From Syntrophomonas sp. UBA1376 (GTDB lineage Bacteria; Bacillota; Syntrophomonadia; Syntrophomonadales; Syntrophomonadaceae): a DNA stretch of 15,847 bases. Made by a program: the position numbers and the translations under genes. The notes beneath the pieces are model-generated. The model saw nothing but the letters and a program-made list of their open reading frames with translations. It ran no database searches and was not told the origin of the DNA. The stretch spans positions 8,990 to 24,836 of the forward strand of contig DBRE01000019.1 of assembly GCA_002305535.1 (NCBI GenBank), in the 5' to 3' direction. Below, one piece after another: positions 15,760 to 15,847 of this stretch; within the stretch, counting starts at the first letter, position 1, and the number at the start of each line of letters is the position of its first letter.

Positions 15760-15847
15760 GGAGGGGTGTCCGAGCGGTTGAAGGAGGCGGTCTTGAAAAC
15801 CGTTGAACCTTTGCGGGTTCCGTGGGTTCGAATCCCACCTCCTCCGC
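15760..15847 (+). tRNA. tRNA-Ser, anticodon UGA
   Basis: The sequence folds as a class II tRNA. The 7-bp acceptor stem GGAGGGG/CTCCTCC has one G-U pair and is followed by discriminator G at 15846. The D arm is TCC/GGA, and the anticodon loop CTTGAAA has TGA at 15794-15796. A long variable arm (GAACC...GGTTC) and T arm GTGGG/CCCAC complete it. The long variable arm and G73 are serine identity elements recognised by SerRS, whose gene is immediately upstream. The body is 87 nt and ends at 15846; the last window base, C, could be the first of an encoded CCA. It should decode UCA and other UCN codons by wobble. Confidence 0.96.

Overview
The window is a chromosomal replication-origin region from a low- to mid-GC Firmicute, most likely a clostridial lineage. 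The gene order dnaA-dnaN-recF-remB-gyrB-gyrA, with rpmH-rnpA-yidD-yidC running the other way, is the classic Firmicutes oriC neighbourhood. The continuation pdxS-pdxT, serine T-box, class V aminotransferase, serA, serS resembles what I recall from Syntrophomonas/Moorella-type Clostridia. That placement is from memory of gene order and protein style, so treat the family as tentative. There are no phage, IS, CRISPR or other mobile features.

Left arm (1-1136, minus strand): rpmH (ribosomal protein L34), rnpA (RNase P protein), yidD and the start of yidC (membrane insertase, cut by the window edge). They form one operon from a consensus sigma-A promoter just upstream of rpmH. Origin (about 1203-1373 and 2697-2846): a bipartite oriC flanking dnaA. 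It has a perfect TTATCCACA box and a one-mismatch box upstream, and another perfect box followed by CTA-type triplets and an AT-rich tract between dnaA and dnaN.

Replication/topology block (1374-9731, plus strand): dnaA, dnaN, recF, remB (DUF370), gyrB, gyrA. The genes are tightly packed and several use TTG or GTG starts with good Shine-Dalgarno (SD) sequences. The small S4-domain gene yaaA, found between dnaN and recF in Bacillus, is absent.

Metabolic block (9834-15671, plus strand): pdxS and pdxT overlap and encode the two subunits of the glutamine-dependent pyridoxal 5'-phosphate synthase. Next come a sigma-A promoter and a full T-box leader with a UCC (serine) specifier and a terminator. 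It controls a PLP-dependent class V aminotransferase, serA (3-phosphoglycerate dehydrogenase with C-terminal ACT domain) and serS (seryl-tRNA synthetase). The logic is that uncharged tRNA-Ser opens the operon, raising both serine synthesis and serine charging. The window ends in a tRNA-Ser(UGA) gene with its own extended -10 promoter.

This is mostly conserved core genome. I see no undescribed system. The points most worth a second look are the serine T-box assigning a serine-pathway role to the class V aminotransferase, the candidate unwinding element after dnaA, and an orphan strong SD with an in-frame stop just upstream of yidC.
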